This document shows positions 1 to 5,351 of a stretch of 9,948 bases of DNA, piece by piece. Position 1 is the stretch's first letter; the number at the start of each line of letters is the position of its first letter. The notes under the pieces are model-generated. The model ran no database searches and had not been told where the DNA came from. It saw only the letters and a list, made by a program, of their open reading frames with translations. The translations under genes were made by a program, and so were the position numbers. The DNA is from Pseudomonadota bacterium (lineage in GTDB: Bacteria > Pseudomonadota > Gammaproteobacteria > UBA5335), in contig JAJXTQ010000044.1 in the NCBI GenBank assembly GCA_021783685.1, positions 1-9,948 of the forward strand, written 5' to 3'.

Positions 1-46
1 AACTCATTGCATGGTTCATGCCATCGCAGGCTTGCCATTCCCCTCC

Positions 47-78
47 AAAAAAAACGGCCCCGGCAGTGCCGGAGCCGT
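47..78 (-). terminator. Rho-independent terminator of the porin gene
   Basis: Read on the minus strand, ACGGCTCCGG and CCGGGGCCGT form a 10-bp stem (one G-T pair) around the loop CACTG. Eight T residues follow directly. The hairpin lies about 90 nt after the porin stop codon. No T-tract follows the hairpin on the plus strand, so it works for the minus-strand transcript only. The 90 bases between it and the porin stop show nothing else I can support. Confidence 0.88.
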
Positions 79-169
79 CAAATGGCATCGCTGCCATGGT
101 CGCCAGGAGGAAACGAGCGTGACAACGCTGCGGCGACAGGGCGGCCCGAAGCCGCGCCTGCGCAAGGAA

Positions 170-1390
170 TCAGAACTTGAACTCGCCCATCAGCCAGATC
201 TTCTGCGTATCGGTGGCGAAATCGTCCGCCTGGTAGTCGGCATACTTCACGGTCAGCGCCAGATTGGGGGTCACCGGCTTGGTCGCCATCAGATCCCATT
301 CGGTGCCGTAGTCCACATCGCCGGCGTCGGACTTGAAGTCGTGCACCATCGCGGTCAGGGTGACACCCATCACTGCACCACTGACGGTCACGAAGTTGTC
401 CTGCAAGCCCTTGCCGCCCGCGATCGAGTCGCCCAGAAACTTGTCGGCCCAGCCGTTGAAGATGTGCTTGGTCGCCAGCGGGGTCTGGAAGTTGTAGGTC
501 CCGTCGCCGCCCAGCACTTCGCGCGAAAATTTCACCGTGACGCCGCTCAGCGTGCCGCCCAGTTCGGCCAGATAGTAGTCGGCATCGACTGCGGCGTCGG
601 ACTCGCCGTAGTCGCTCTGCCGGGCATATTCCAGGGTGTACAGCAGCTTGCCTGCGCCCACCGGCAGCCCGCCCTGGGCGCGCAGCCCGAGGGTCTGGGT
701 GTCCTTGGTCGGGCCCGTGTCCAGGTCGTAGTCGAGCAGATAGCCGTAACCGATCAGCTTGGCCCACGGCGCCAGATCGTAGGCGGCATTGAGCAGGTGC
801 GCGCTGAGCTCGATTTCATCGAAGGTGATGTTCTGCACCCGGTCGAGGTAGGCATAGGTCAGGACGGTCTTGGGCAGCGACTTGTTCTGCACGCTGAACG
901 CGTCGAAAGTCTGTTCGTTCTGGCGCCAGCCGACGTTGCCGACGAAGCGGGCGTTGTCGAGGATGAGGCGCTGCCGGCCCAGCTTCATGTCGGTGTCGTA
1001 CAGACCGCCGTAGCTCAGATAGGCCTGATTGAGTTCGGTGTCGGCCGGATCGGCCACGACCGGGTACTGGGTCTTGCCGTTGTCGGTGCTGTTGTAGTCC
1101 TCGCCGGCAAAGGCATCGACGTGCTCGAGTTGCACGTAGGCGCCGAAACCCTTCAGCTCGCGGGTCTTGTAACCCAGGCGCAGCCGGCCGGTGTAGGCCG
1201 CGGCGTCCTCCGGCAGCCCTTCCTGGTCCACCCACTCGCCGCGCAGCCGGTAGTCGAAATCCACCTTGCCGCGGGTCACGGCAGCGGTCAGCGGATCGGT
1301 TTCTCCGCCCCCCCACGCAAGGCCGGACCACACCGACAGGGCGGCCGTCATGGCGCAGCCCGTCTTCATGCCTGATTTCCTGGTTCGCAT
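170..1390 (-). CDS. Alginate-export-type outer membrane porin
   Basis: Predicted outer-membrane beta-barrel of about 406 residues. An N-terminal signal peptide is visible: MRTRKSGMK, a hydrophobic stretch to about residue 27, then GGGETDPL. The rest alternates aromatic and polar residues, as in beta-strands (DFDYRLRGEW, YLSYGGLYDTDMKLGRQRLIL), and the chain ends in Phe (MGEFKF), the usual C-terminal signal for BAM-mediated insertion. The GRQRLILDNARFVGNVGWRQNEQTFDA type of segment is typical of the alginate-export porin family, where most members are not involved in alginate. I chose the ATG at 1390 because AGGAAGAG sits 7 nt upstream. An ATG at 1369 (MKTGCAMTAAL) has a similar AGGAA and would give a tidier signal peptide. 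The leader carries a sigma-54-like promoter and an ANTAR-type attenuator, so uptake of a nitrogen compound is inferred. The substrate itself is not visible in the sequence. Confidence 0.85.
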   Translation of the reverse strand: MRTRKSGMKTGCAMTAALSVWSGLAWGGGETDPLTAAVTRGKVDFDYRLRGEWVDQEGLPEDAAAYTGRLRLGYKTRELKGFGAYVQLEHVDAFAGEDYNSTDNGKTQYPVVADPADTELNQAYLSYGGLYDTDMKLGRQRLILDNARFVGNVGWRQNEQTFDAFSVQNKSLPKTVLTYAYLDRVQNITFDEIELSAHLLNAAYDLAPWAKLIGYGYLLDYDLDTGPTKDTQTLGLRAQGGLPVGAGKLLYTLEYARQSDYGESDAAVDADYYLAELGGTLSGVTVKFSREVLGGDGTYNFQTPLATKHIFNGWADKFLGDSIAGGKGLQDNFVTVSGAVMGVTLTAMVHDFKSDAGDVDYGTEWDLMATKPVTPNLALTVKYADYQADDFATDTQKIWLMGEFKF

Positions 1391-1440
1391 ATCGATTCTC
1401 TTCCTATCCCGGATGACGGCTCCGCGCAGGGGCGGAACGC

Positions 1441-1488
1441 AAAAAAAAAAAACGACGCCAGCCCCCGTTGCCGGAGGCGGACGTCGTT
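1441..1488 (-). terminator. Intrinsic terminator in the porin leader (attenuator terminator)
   Basis: On the minus strand, AACGACG (1488-1482) pairs with CGTCGTT (1457-1451). An inner stem GCCTCC/GGGGGC closes the loop GGCAAC. A run of 12 T (1452-1441) follows. The terminator ends 50 nt before the porin ATG at 1390 and lies downstream of the sigma-54-like promoter, so it interrupts the leader. Its 5' arm is also the loop and 3' arm of the upstream ANTAR-type hairpin P2, so only one of the two can form at a time. Confidence 0.9.
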
Positions 1489-1493
1489 GTCGC
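1477..1493 (-). promoter_or_regulatory. ANTAR-type RNA hairpin P2 (antiterminator)
   Basis: Minus-strand GCGAC-AACGAC-GTCCGC folds as GAC/GTC closing a six-base loop, and GC/GC extend it past one bulged C. The hexaloop AACGAC has A at position 1 and G at position 4, which is the known recognition pattern of ANTAR-domain proteins. The hairpin is weak on its own (3+2 bp), as expected for one that needs protein to win against the terminator. Its loop and first 3' base are the terminator 5' arm. Confidence 0.75.
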
Positions 1494-1502
1494 AGATCGG
1501 AG

Positions 1503-1520
1503 CGGACCGTCGTTGGTCCG
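1503..1520 (-). promoter_or_regulatory. ANTAR-type RNA hairpin P1
   Basis: Minus-strand CGGACC-AACGAC-GGTCCG is a perfect 6-bp stem with the hexaloop AACGAC (A1, G4). The loop is identical to that of P2, nine nucleotides downstream. Paired hexaloop hairpins with a short linker, the second overlapping a terminator, define the RNA target of NasT/AmiR/NasR/EutV-type antiterminators. P1 starts about 7 nt after the transcription start predicted from the sigma-54-like element. Confidence 0.8.
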
Positions 1521-1537
1521 TGCTCGCCCGTCAGCAC

Positions 1538-1553
1538 TGCAATAAAACTGCCA
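1538..1553 (-). promoter_or_regulatory. Putative sigma-54 (RpoN) promoter for the porin
   Basis: The minus strand reads TGGCAGTTTTATTGCA, with the invariant GG and GC separated by exactly 10 nt. It matches TGGCA at -24 and TTGCA at -12; the base after TGGCA is G instead of C. Transcription would start near 1527, immediately before hairpin P1, which supports the assignment. The agreement of promoter, enhancer and leader positions is stronger evidence than the motif alone. Confidence 0.65.
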
Positions 1554-1646
1554 CAATTGCGCGAGCGCACGGCGGGCCGCTCACAAGGCCGCCGGGAGGC
1601 AGGCTGCCACGGCGCCAACGCACCGGGATCGGACGCGGGAGACGGT

Positions 1647-1669
1647 GATCGCGCCGTTTCGGTGCGATC
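1647..1669 (-). promoter_or_regulatory. Putative NtrC-type enhancer site
   Basis: The dyad GATCGCACC-GAAAC-GGCGCGATC has 8 of 9 arm positions paired. Its core GCACC-N5-GGCGC differs from the classical NtrC operator core GCACC-N5-GGTGC by one base. Its centre lies about 130 bp upstream of the start predicted from the sigma-54-like element, a normal distance for an NtrC enhancer. It begins 7 nt after the stop codon of the ANTAR gene. I see no second full site, only an isolated GCACC half-site near 1620. Confidence 0.5.
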
Positions 1670-1676
1670 GATCGGC

Positions 1677-2258
1677 TCAGCCGAGCAATTCGGCCATTTC
1701 GACCACGGTGCGGGCCACCTCCGCCAGACGCTGGTTGCGATCCATGGCCAGCTTGCGCAGCGCCTGGTAGGCGGCCTCCTCGTCCATGCCGCGTTTTTTC
1801 ATCAGGATCCCTTTCGCCCGCTCGACGACCTTGCGTTCGGCAAGGCTGTTGCGCGTCCGCTCGAGTTCCTCGCGCAGCGCCTGGAACTCCTTGAAGCGGG
1901 CCACCGCGACCTCGAGTATGGGCTTGACCCGGCGCGGATTGATGTCGTCGACCACATAGGCGCTGACCCCGGCCTTGACCGCGCGCTGCATGATCTCGGC
2001 ATCGGTCGACTCGGCATACATGACGATCGGACGCGGAAAATCACGGTTGATGTGACGCACCGATTCCAGCGTGTCGCGATCGGGAACGTTCATGTCGACG
2101 AGGATCACATCCGCCCCGCTGCGCTGCAGTTCGGTCAGCAGGTTCACGCCGCGCAGCGGACAATTGCACACCTCGTAGCCGGCGTCGGTCAGCGCCTGGC
2201 GCAAGATCGCGCCGCGCCCCGGATCGTCGTCCACCAGCATGACTTTCAATGTGGACAC
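1677..2258 (-). CDS. nasT: NasT-like ANTAR response regulator / transcription antiterminator
   Basis: Cytoplasmic RNA-binding antiterminator of 193 residues, the usual NasT length. Residues 3-120 form a receiver domain: LKVMLVDDD gives the acidic pocket D10-D12, and D55 in VILVDMNVPD is the phospho-acceptor position. The usual Thr is replaced (IVMYAES, about 78-84). The usual Lys-Pro is replaced by AYVVDDINPRR (100-110). This is typical of NasT-like receivers, which may be controlled by a partner protein instead of a kinase. A coiled linker (120-140) leads into the ANTAR domain, ERKVVERAKGILMKKRGMDEEAAYQALRKLAMDRNQRLAEVA (about 141-182). The GTG start at 2258 gives the family N-terminus; longer upstream extensions would run into the divergent gene's promoter region. 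No NasS-like sensor gene is in the window. The adjacent porin leader carries an ANTAR target, so this protein is the obvious candidate to act on it. Confidence 0.9.
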   Translation of the reverse strand: MSTLKVMLVDDDPGRGAILRQALTDAGYEVCNCPLRGVNLLTELQRSGADVILVDMNVPDRDTLESVRHINRDFPRPIVMYAESTDAEIMQRAVKAGVSAYVVDDINPRRVKPILEVAVARFKEFQALREELERTRNSLAERKVVERAKGILMKKRGMDEEAAYQALRKLAMDRNQRLAEVARTVVEMAELLG

Positions 2259-2273
2259 CAGCCGACCGCCATC

Positions 2274-2306
2274 ATTGCTTGAAACAGGTGGAACGCGCCA
2301 AGCAAT
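2274..2306. promoter_or_regulatory. Inverted repeat in the nasT/DUF456 divergent promoter region
   Basis: A perfect 8-bp inverted repeat, ATTGCTTG (2274-2281) and CAAGCAAT (2299-2306), is separated by 17 nt. It lies in the 103-bp gap between the divergent nasT-like and DUF456 genes. TTGAAA (2279-2284) overlaps the left arm and resembles a -35 box for the plus strand, but I find no good -10 at normal spacing. It could be a two-half-site operator. The binding protein is unknown. Confidence 0.35.
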
Positions 2307-2361
2307 ATTGGCGCCATCAGCGCGTCCCGGAGCGGCGGGACATCTTGCGGGAGCCCCTCTC

Positions 2362-2850
2362 ATGAATAGCCTGGCCCTGATCCTCTTCATGCTGTTTCTG
2401 CTGGCCGGCGGTGCCGGCGTCGTCCTGCCGTTCCTGCCCGGCGTGCCTTTGGCCGCGATCGGCGTGCTGTTCGCCGCCTGGCTGGGCGGGTTTCAGGTGC
2501 TCGGCTTGCGGGAAATTCTCATTGCCGCGCTGCTGGCGGCTCTGTCGCTGGTGCTCGATTACCTCACCACGGTCGTCGGCGCACGCCTTTACGGCGCCAG
2601 CACCCGCGGCGTCTGGGGGGCCGTGATCGGCGCCGTCGTGGGCGTGTTCTTCTTCCCCCCGTTCGGTTTTCTGTTGGGCGCCGGCGTCGGCGCGATCGGC
2701 GCCGAACTCATCACGGGGCGGCCTTGGCGGGAAGCCGGAAGGGCGGGGCTGGGAACGCTGATCGGGAGCCTCGGGGGGATGGCGGTCAAGCTGCTGCTGA
2801 TCCTTGCCCTGGCGCTGATGTGCCTGCCGCCCCTGATCGCGGCGCTGTAG
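2362..2850 (+). CDS. DUF456 family integral membrane protein
   Basis: Small inner-membrane protein of 162 residues, strongly hydrophobic, with about four to five membrane segments (roughly 4-24, 28-45, 50-72, 84-112 and 130-160). The family pattern is clear: GGAGVVLPFLPGVPLAAIGVLFAAW (16-40), LVLDYLTTVVGARLYGASTRGVWGAVIGAVVG (63-94), and a glycine-rich GFLLGAGVGAIGAELITGR (102-120). The function of the family is unknown. The ATG at 2362 has GGGAG 8 nt upstream and begins exactly at the first membrane segment. The reading frame stays open upstream to 2239, but that part overlaps nasT and has no family similarity. The gene is divergent from nasT, and its last 65 bases overlap the convergent folK. 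Confidence 0.88.
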   Translation: MNSLALILFMLFLLAGGAGVVLPFLPGVPLAAIGVLFAAWLGGFQVLGLREILIAALLAALSLVLDYLTTVVGARLYGASTRGVWGAVIGAVVGVFFFPPFGFLLGAGVGAIGAELITGRPWREAGRAGLGTLIGSLGGMAVKLLLILALALMCLPPLIAAL

Positions 2851-3361
2851 ACGGGCGCCCGGGCCGATCGAGCGGCATCACGCGCTGGGCGCCCAGGCGC
2901 CGCAAGCGCAGCCGCAACCGCGCCTTGTAGGGGGGCAAACGCGAAATCGGCGCGATCTCGCACAGCGGCTGCAGCACGAAGGCGCGCTGCAGCAGCCGGG
3001 GATGCGGCACGGTGAGACGCGCCGTTTGGATGCGCCGGGCGCCATAGAGCAGCAAGTCCAGATCCAAGGGTCGCGGGCCCCAGCGCCGACGGCCGCGGCG
3101 CCGGCCGTGCGCGGCTTCGATGTGCGCCAGCGCGCGCAGCAACGCCGCGGGCGCCAGCGTCGTCTCCAGCGCGGCCACTGCATTGACGAAGGGCGACTGG
3201 GCGCGCCGGCCGACGGGCGCGGAGCGATAAAAAGCGGAGACCGGGCCCGGCACCGTGTTCGGCAACCGGCCGAGCGCCTCGACGGCGCGAGCGAGTTGCC
3301 CGGTCGGATCGTCGCGATTGCTGCCCAGTCCGATATAGGCCCGGGCCGGCCGGCGGCTCAT
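2786..3361 (-). CDS. folK: 2-amino-4-hydroxy-6-hydroxymethyldihydropteridine pyrophosphokinase
   Basis: Cytoplasmic folate-biosynthesis enzyme that transfers pyrophosphate from ATP to 6-hydroxymethyl-7,8-dihydropterin, the step before dihydropteroate synthase. Visible motifs are YIGLGSN (9-15), FYRSAPVG (44-51), SPFVNAVAALET (56-67), and the signature RRRWGPRPLDLDLLLYG (91-107), with D100 and D102 as the Mg-binding aspartates. VPHPRLLQRAFVLQPLCEIAP (118-138) completes the fold. At 191 residues it is about 25-30 longer than most relatives. The extra tail (about 165-191) is rich in Pro, Ser, Ala and Gly and lies where the gene overlaps the 3' end of the DUF456 gene on the other strand. The ATG at 3361 overlaps the pcnB stop as ATGA, so the two genes are probably translationally coupled. 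The panB/panC genes that often follow are absent here. Confidence 0.93.
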   Translation of the reverse strand: MSRRPARAYIGLGSNRDDPTGQLARAVEALGRLPNTVPGPVSAFYRSAPVGRRAQSPFVNAVAALETTLAPAALLRALAHIEAAHGRRRGRRRWGPRPLDLDLLLYGARRIQTARLTVPHPRLLQRAFVLQPLCEIAPISRLPPYKARLRLRLRRLGAQRVMPLDRPGRPSTAPRSGAAGTSAPGQGSAAA

Positions 3362-4725
3362 GGCGCCGCGGCGCCCTCCGGCCGCCGGCGCGGTGCACGC
3401 CTGCGCCGACGCCGCTTTCCAGGCGCTGGTGCTGCGGCCAAGGGCTGCGGAGGCTGCTGCAACAGGGCGTCCTGCTCCTCGCCGGGCGCCAGCTGGACCG
3501 TCGTCCACCACTCCCGCAGGGCGTCGGGAATCTCGCCCGCATGGCCTCGCAAGAGCAGGAAATCGTAGGCGGCGCGAAACCGCGGATGGCTCAGCAACAC
3601 CTTGGCCCGCTTGGGGGTCGTCGACTCGAAGCGATGCTGCAGACGCCAGATCTCCTGCATCGGCGCGCGGAAGCGGCGCGGCGGAAGCACCGGCATGGCC
3701 GCATCGATGAACTCGCTCGCCTCGACCATGGCCTGCGGCAGCGCCATGCCCGCCGCGACACGCGTGGCCACGGCGTCCCGCACCGGCCCCCAGCCCAGGG
3801 CTGCGAACAAAAAGGCCGGGGTCACCGGCTTGCCCTCAGCGATGCGCTGGTCGGTGTCGAGCATGGCGCGGTGCAGCAGGCGCGCGGTCGGGCCCTGCTC
3901 GCCCTCGCGCCGGATCACCGCCTCGGTCGCGGGAAAGAGATAGCCGAACAGGCCGTGCTCGCGCAGCAAGGTGAAGGTCTGCGCCGCATGGCCGCCCAGC
4001 AACAGCTTCAGGGATTCGTCATAGAGCCGCGCCGGCGAGATGTCGGTCAACAGGGCCGAGAGTTCCGCCAGCGCCCGGGCGGTCTGCGCTTCGAGCGAAA
4101 AGCCGAGCTTGGCGGCGAAGCGCACCGCCCGCAGCATGCGCACCGGATCTTCACGGTAGCGCGTCCAGGGGTCGCCGATCAGGCGCAGCACGCGGTTCTG
4201 GAGATCCGCCATGCCGCCCACGTAATCGTGGATGCTGAAATCCTCGATGCTGTAATAGAGCGCGTTGACGGTGAAATCGCGCCGCCAGGCGTCTTCTTCC
4301 AGACTGCCGTAGACGTTGTCGCGCAGCACCCGCCCGCGGTCGTCGACCACGACGGCGTCATCGCCCTCGGCGCCGGCGCCGCGAAAGGTCGCCACCTCCA
4401 CCACATGCCCGCCGAAATGCACGTGCGCCAGCCGGAACCGTCGTCCGATCAGACGGCAATTGGAGAAGGTCGCGCGCACCTCCTCGGGCAGGGCATTGGT
4501 TGCGATGTCGAAATCCTTCGGTTGCAGCCCCAGCAGGACGTCGCGCACACCGCCACCGACCAGAAAGGCCTGGTAGTGGGCGGCCTTGAGCCGGTAGAGC
4601 ACTTTGAGCGCAGGAGCGGCGATCGCCGAGCGCGACAGCGCATGCTCGGCCCGCGGCACGATGACCAGGCCGGGCACATCAGCCGATCGGCCGGAGGGGA
4701 TGGTGACGGAAGGGGGATCTTGCAC
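3358..4725 (-). CDS. pcnB: Poly(A) polymerase I
   Basis: Adds poly(A) tails to RNA 3' ends and so promotes exonucleolytic decay. The nucleotidyltransferase core is clear: FLVGGGVRDVLLG (54-66), catalytic DFD (71-73), and CRLIGRRFRLAHVHFG (90-105), whose RRFRLAHV wording marks the PcnB group within the tRNA-nucleotidyltransferase superfamily. The core continues with EEDAWRRDFTVNALYY (143-158) and the RNA-binding start RLIGDPWTRYREDPVRMLRAVRFAAKLGF (181-209). The C-terminus is an Arg-rich tail (about 436-455), as in other PcnB proteins. The length of 455 is normal. The start is uncertain: GTG at 4725 gives the longest frame but has no clear Shine-Dalgarno, GTG at 4677 is an alternative, and there is no ATG before the core. 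The gene lies upstream of folK with an ATGA overlap and is divergent from tRNA-Glu. Confidence 0.95.
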   Translation of the reverse strand: MQDPPSVTIPSGRSADVPGLVIVPRAEHALSRSAIAAPALKVLYRLKAAHYQAFLVGGGVRDVLLGLQPKDFDIATNALPEEVRATFSNCRLIGRRFRLAHVHFGGHVVEVATFRGAGAEGDDAVVVDDRGRVLRDNVYGSLEEDAWRRDFTVNALYYSIEDFSIHDYVGGMADLQNRVLRLIGDPWTRYREDPVRMLRAVRFAAKLGFSLEAQTARALAELSALLTDISPARLYDESLKLLLGGHAAQTFTLLREHGLFGYLFPATEAVIRREGEQGPTARLLHRAMLDTDQRIAEGKPVTPAFLFAALGWGPVRDAVATRVAAGMALPQAMVEASEFIDAAMPVLPPRRFRAPMQEIWRLQHRFESTTPKRAKVLLSHPRFRAAYDFLLLRGHAGEIPDALREWWTTVQLAPGEEQDALLQQPPQPLAAAPAPGKRRRRRRAPRRRPEGAAAP

Positions 4726-4821
4726 GCGGACCGTGTCGTTTCAGGTGGGATGAATTCAGATGCGGATTAATTTAACATGACGGCCGCACCGTTACAGCCC
4801 ATTCAGCTTGGACCCGCCCCT
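4726..4821. promoter_or_regulatory. Intergenic promoter region between pcnB and tRNA-Glu
   Basis: This 96-bp gap must hold the start signals of both divergent transcripts. A short AT-rich core (about 4765-4780) stands out. TTAACA (4772-4777) matches five of six positions of a -35 box for the tRNA, but the -10 candidates around 4793 are poor. On the minus strand, TTAAAT in the same core is a possible -10 for pcnB. A GC-rich stretch just before the tRNA could be a stringent-type discriminator. I cannot assign exact start sites. Confidence 0.3.
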
Positions 4822-4897
4822 GCTCCCTTCGTCTAGTGGCCCAGGACGTCGCCCTCTCACGGCGAAAACAGGGGTTCGAACCCCCTAGGGAGCGCCA
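4822..4897 (+). tRNA. tRNA-Glu (anticodon CTC)
   Basis: A complete cloverleaf with encoded CCA. The acceptor stem is GCTCCCT (4822-4828) with AGGGAGC (4887-4893), followed by the discriminator G. The anticodon stem is TCGCC/GGCGA around the loop CTCTCAC, giving anticodon CTC (4856-4858), which reads GAG. The T arm GGGG-TTCGAAC-CCCC is canonical. The body closely follows bacterial tRNA-Glu (CTTCGTCTAG, GGCCCAGGAC). The RDD-family gene starts at the base after CCA, so the two are almost certainly co-transcribed. Confidence 0.97.
4887..4892 (+). promoter_or_regulatory. Shine-Dalgarno of the RDD gene inside the tRNA acceptor stem
   Basis: AGGGAG lies five bases before the TTG at 4898, which is good spacing for a ribosome binding site. 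These same bases form the 3' arm of the tRNA-Glu acceptor stem. They would be available to ribosomes only in transcripts where the tRNA is not folded or not excised. Confidence 0.5.
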
Positions 4898-5338
4898 TTG
4901 ACAGTCGTTGATCCGCCGGTCGGCCCGCCTTGTGGCCTCGTCCGCCGCCTCGCCGCCATCTTCTACGACGGCCTGTTGCTGGGCGCGTTGTGGATGGGCG
5001 CCACCTTTCCGCTGCTGTTCCTGACCCACGGCGAGGCCATCCATGCCGGCAATCCGGCGTATACGGCCTATCTGCTGCTCATCGGCTGGGCGTTTTTCGG
5101 CTGGTTCTGGACCCGCGGAGGGCAGACTCTCGGCATGCGCGCCTGGCGCGTCGCCGTGCAAACCACGAGTGGGCACCCGATCGGGTGGGGCGCCGCGACC
5201 CGCCGTTATGCGGCCGCCTTGCTGTCCTGGCTCGCCTTGGGCCTGGGGTTCCTCTGGCAGTGGCTGGACCGCGACGGCCTCACCTGGCACGACCGGCTTT
5301 CCGGCACCCGCCTGATCGTGCTGCCCCAGGCCCGCTGA
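4898..5338 (+). CDS. RDD family integral membrane protein
   Basis: Inner-membrane protein of 146 residues with about three membrane segments (roughly 18-42, 55-72 and 104-122). The N-terminal motif GLVRRLAAIFYDGLLLGALW (13-32) supplies the family Arg and Asp. GGQTLGMRAWRVAVQTTSGHPIGWGAATRRY (74-104) and LDRDGLTWHDRLSGTRLIVL (123-142) complete the RDD signature. The function is not established; some relatives have been linked to ion transport. The start must be TTG at 4898: an in-frame TAG lies at 4886-4888 inside the tRNA, no ATG or GTG precedes the first membrane segment, and ATG at residue 33 would delete it. TTG directly follows the tRNA CCA. The gene ends 13 bases from the convergent lptG stop, with no visible terminator between them. 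Confidence 0.85.
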   Translation: MTVVDPPVGPPCGLVRRLAAIFYDGLLLGALWMGATFPLLFLTHGEAIHAGNPAYTAYLLLIGWAFFGWFWTRGGQTLGMRAWRVAVQTTSGHPIGWGAATRRYAAALLSWLALGLGFLWQWLDRDGLTWHDRLSGTRLIVLPQAR

Positions 5339-5351
5339 ACCGACCTGCGCA

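Noticed and set aside
11..1375. Long plus-strand open frame across the porin, with AGGAGG (105-110) before GTG (119).
   Set aside because: It is antisense to a clear outer-membrane protein, its composition is that of a GC-rich shadow frame, and no family is recognisable. The Shine-Dalgarno-like string appears fortuitous.
1441..1488. The hairpin with 12 T is simply the terminator of the nasT-like gene.
   Set aside because: It is nearly 190 nt after the nasT stop and downstream of a sigma-54-like promoter. Its 5' arm is also part of an ANTAR-type hairpin. It may also stop nasT read-through, but the leader arrangement explains more.
1580..1605. GC-rich hairpin (GGCGGCC...GGCCCGCC on the minus strand) as a nasT terminator or part of the ANTAR target.
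   Set aside because: It has no T-tract, an imperfect stem with a bulge and an eight-base loop that lacks the A1/G4 hexaloop pattern, and it lies upstream of the predicted transcription start.
3541..4770. Plus-strand 409-codon open frame antisense to pcnB.
   Set aside because: pcnB has complete catalytic motifs in the opposite strand, and the antisense translation shows no domain.
4880..4897. tRNA-Glu 3' end as an attachment site for an integrated element.
   Set aside because: No integrase, no repeated copy of the tRNA end and no accessory genes follow. The downstream gene is an RDD protein joined directly to the tRNA.
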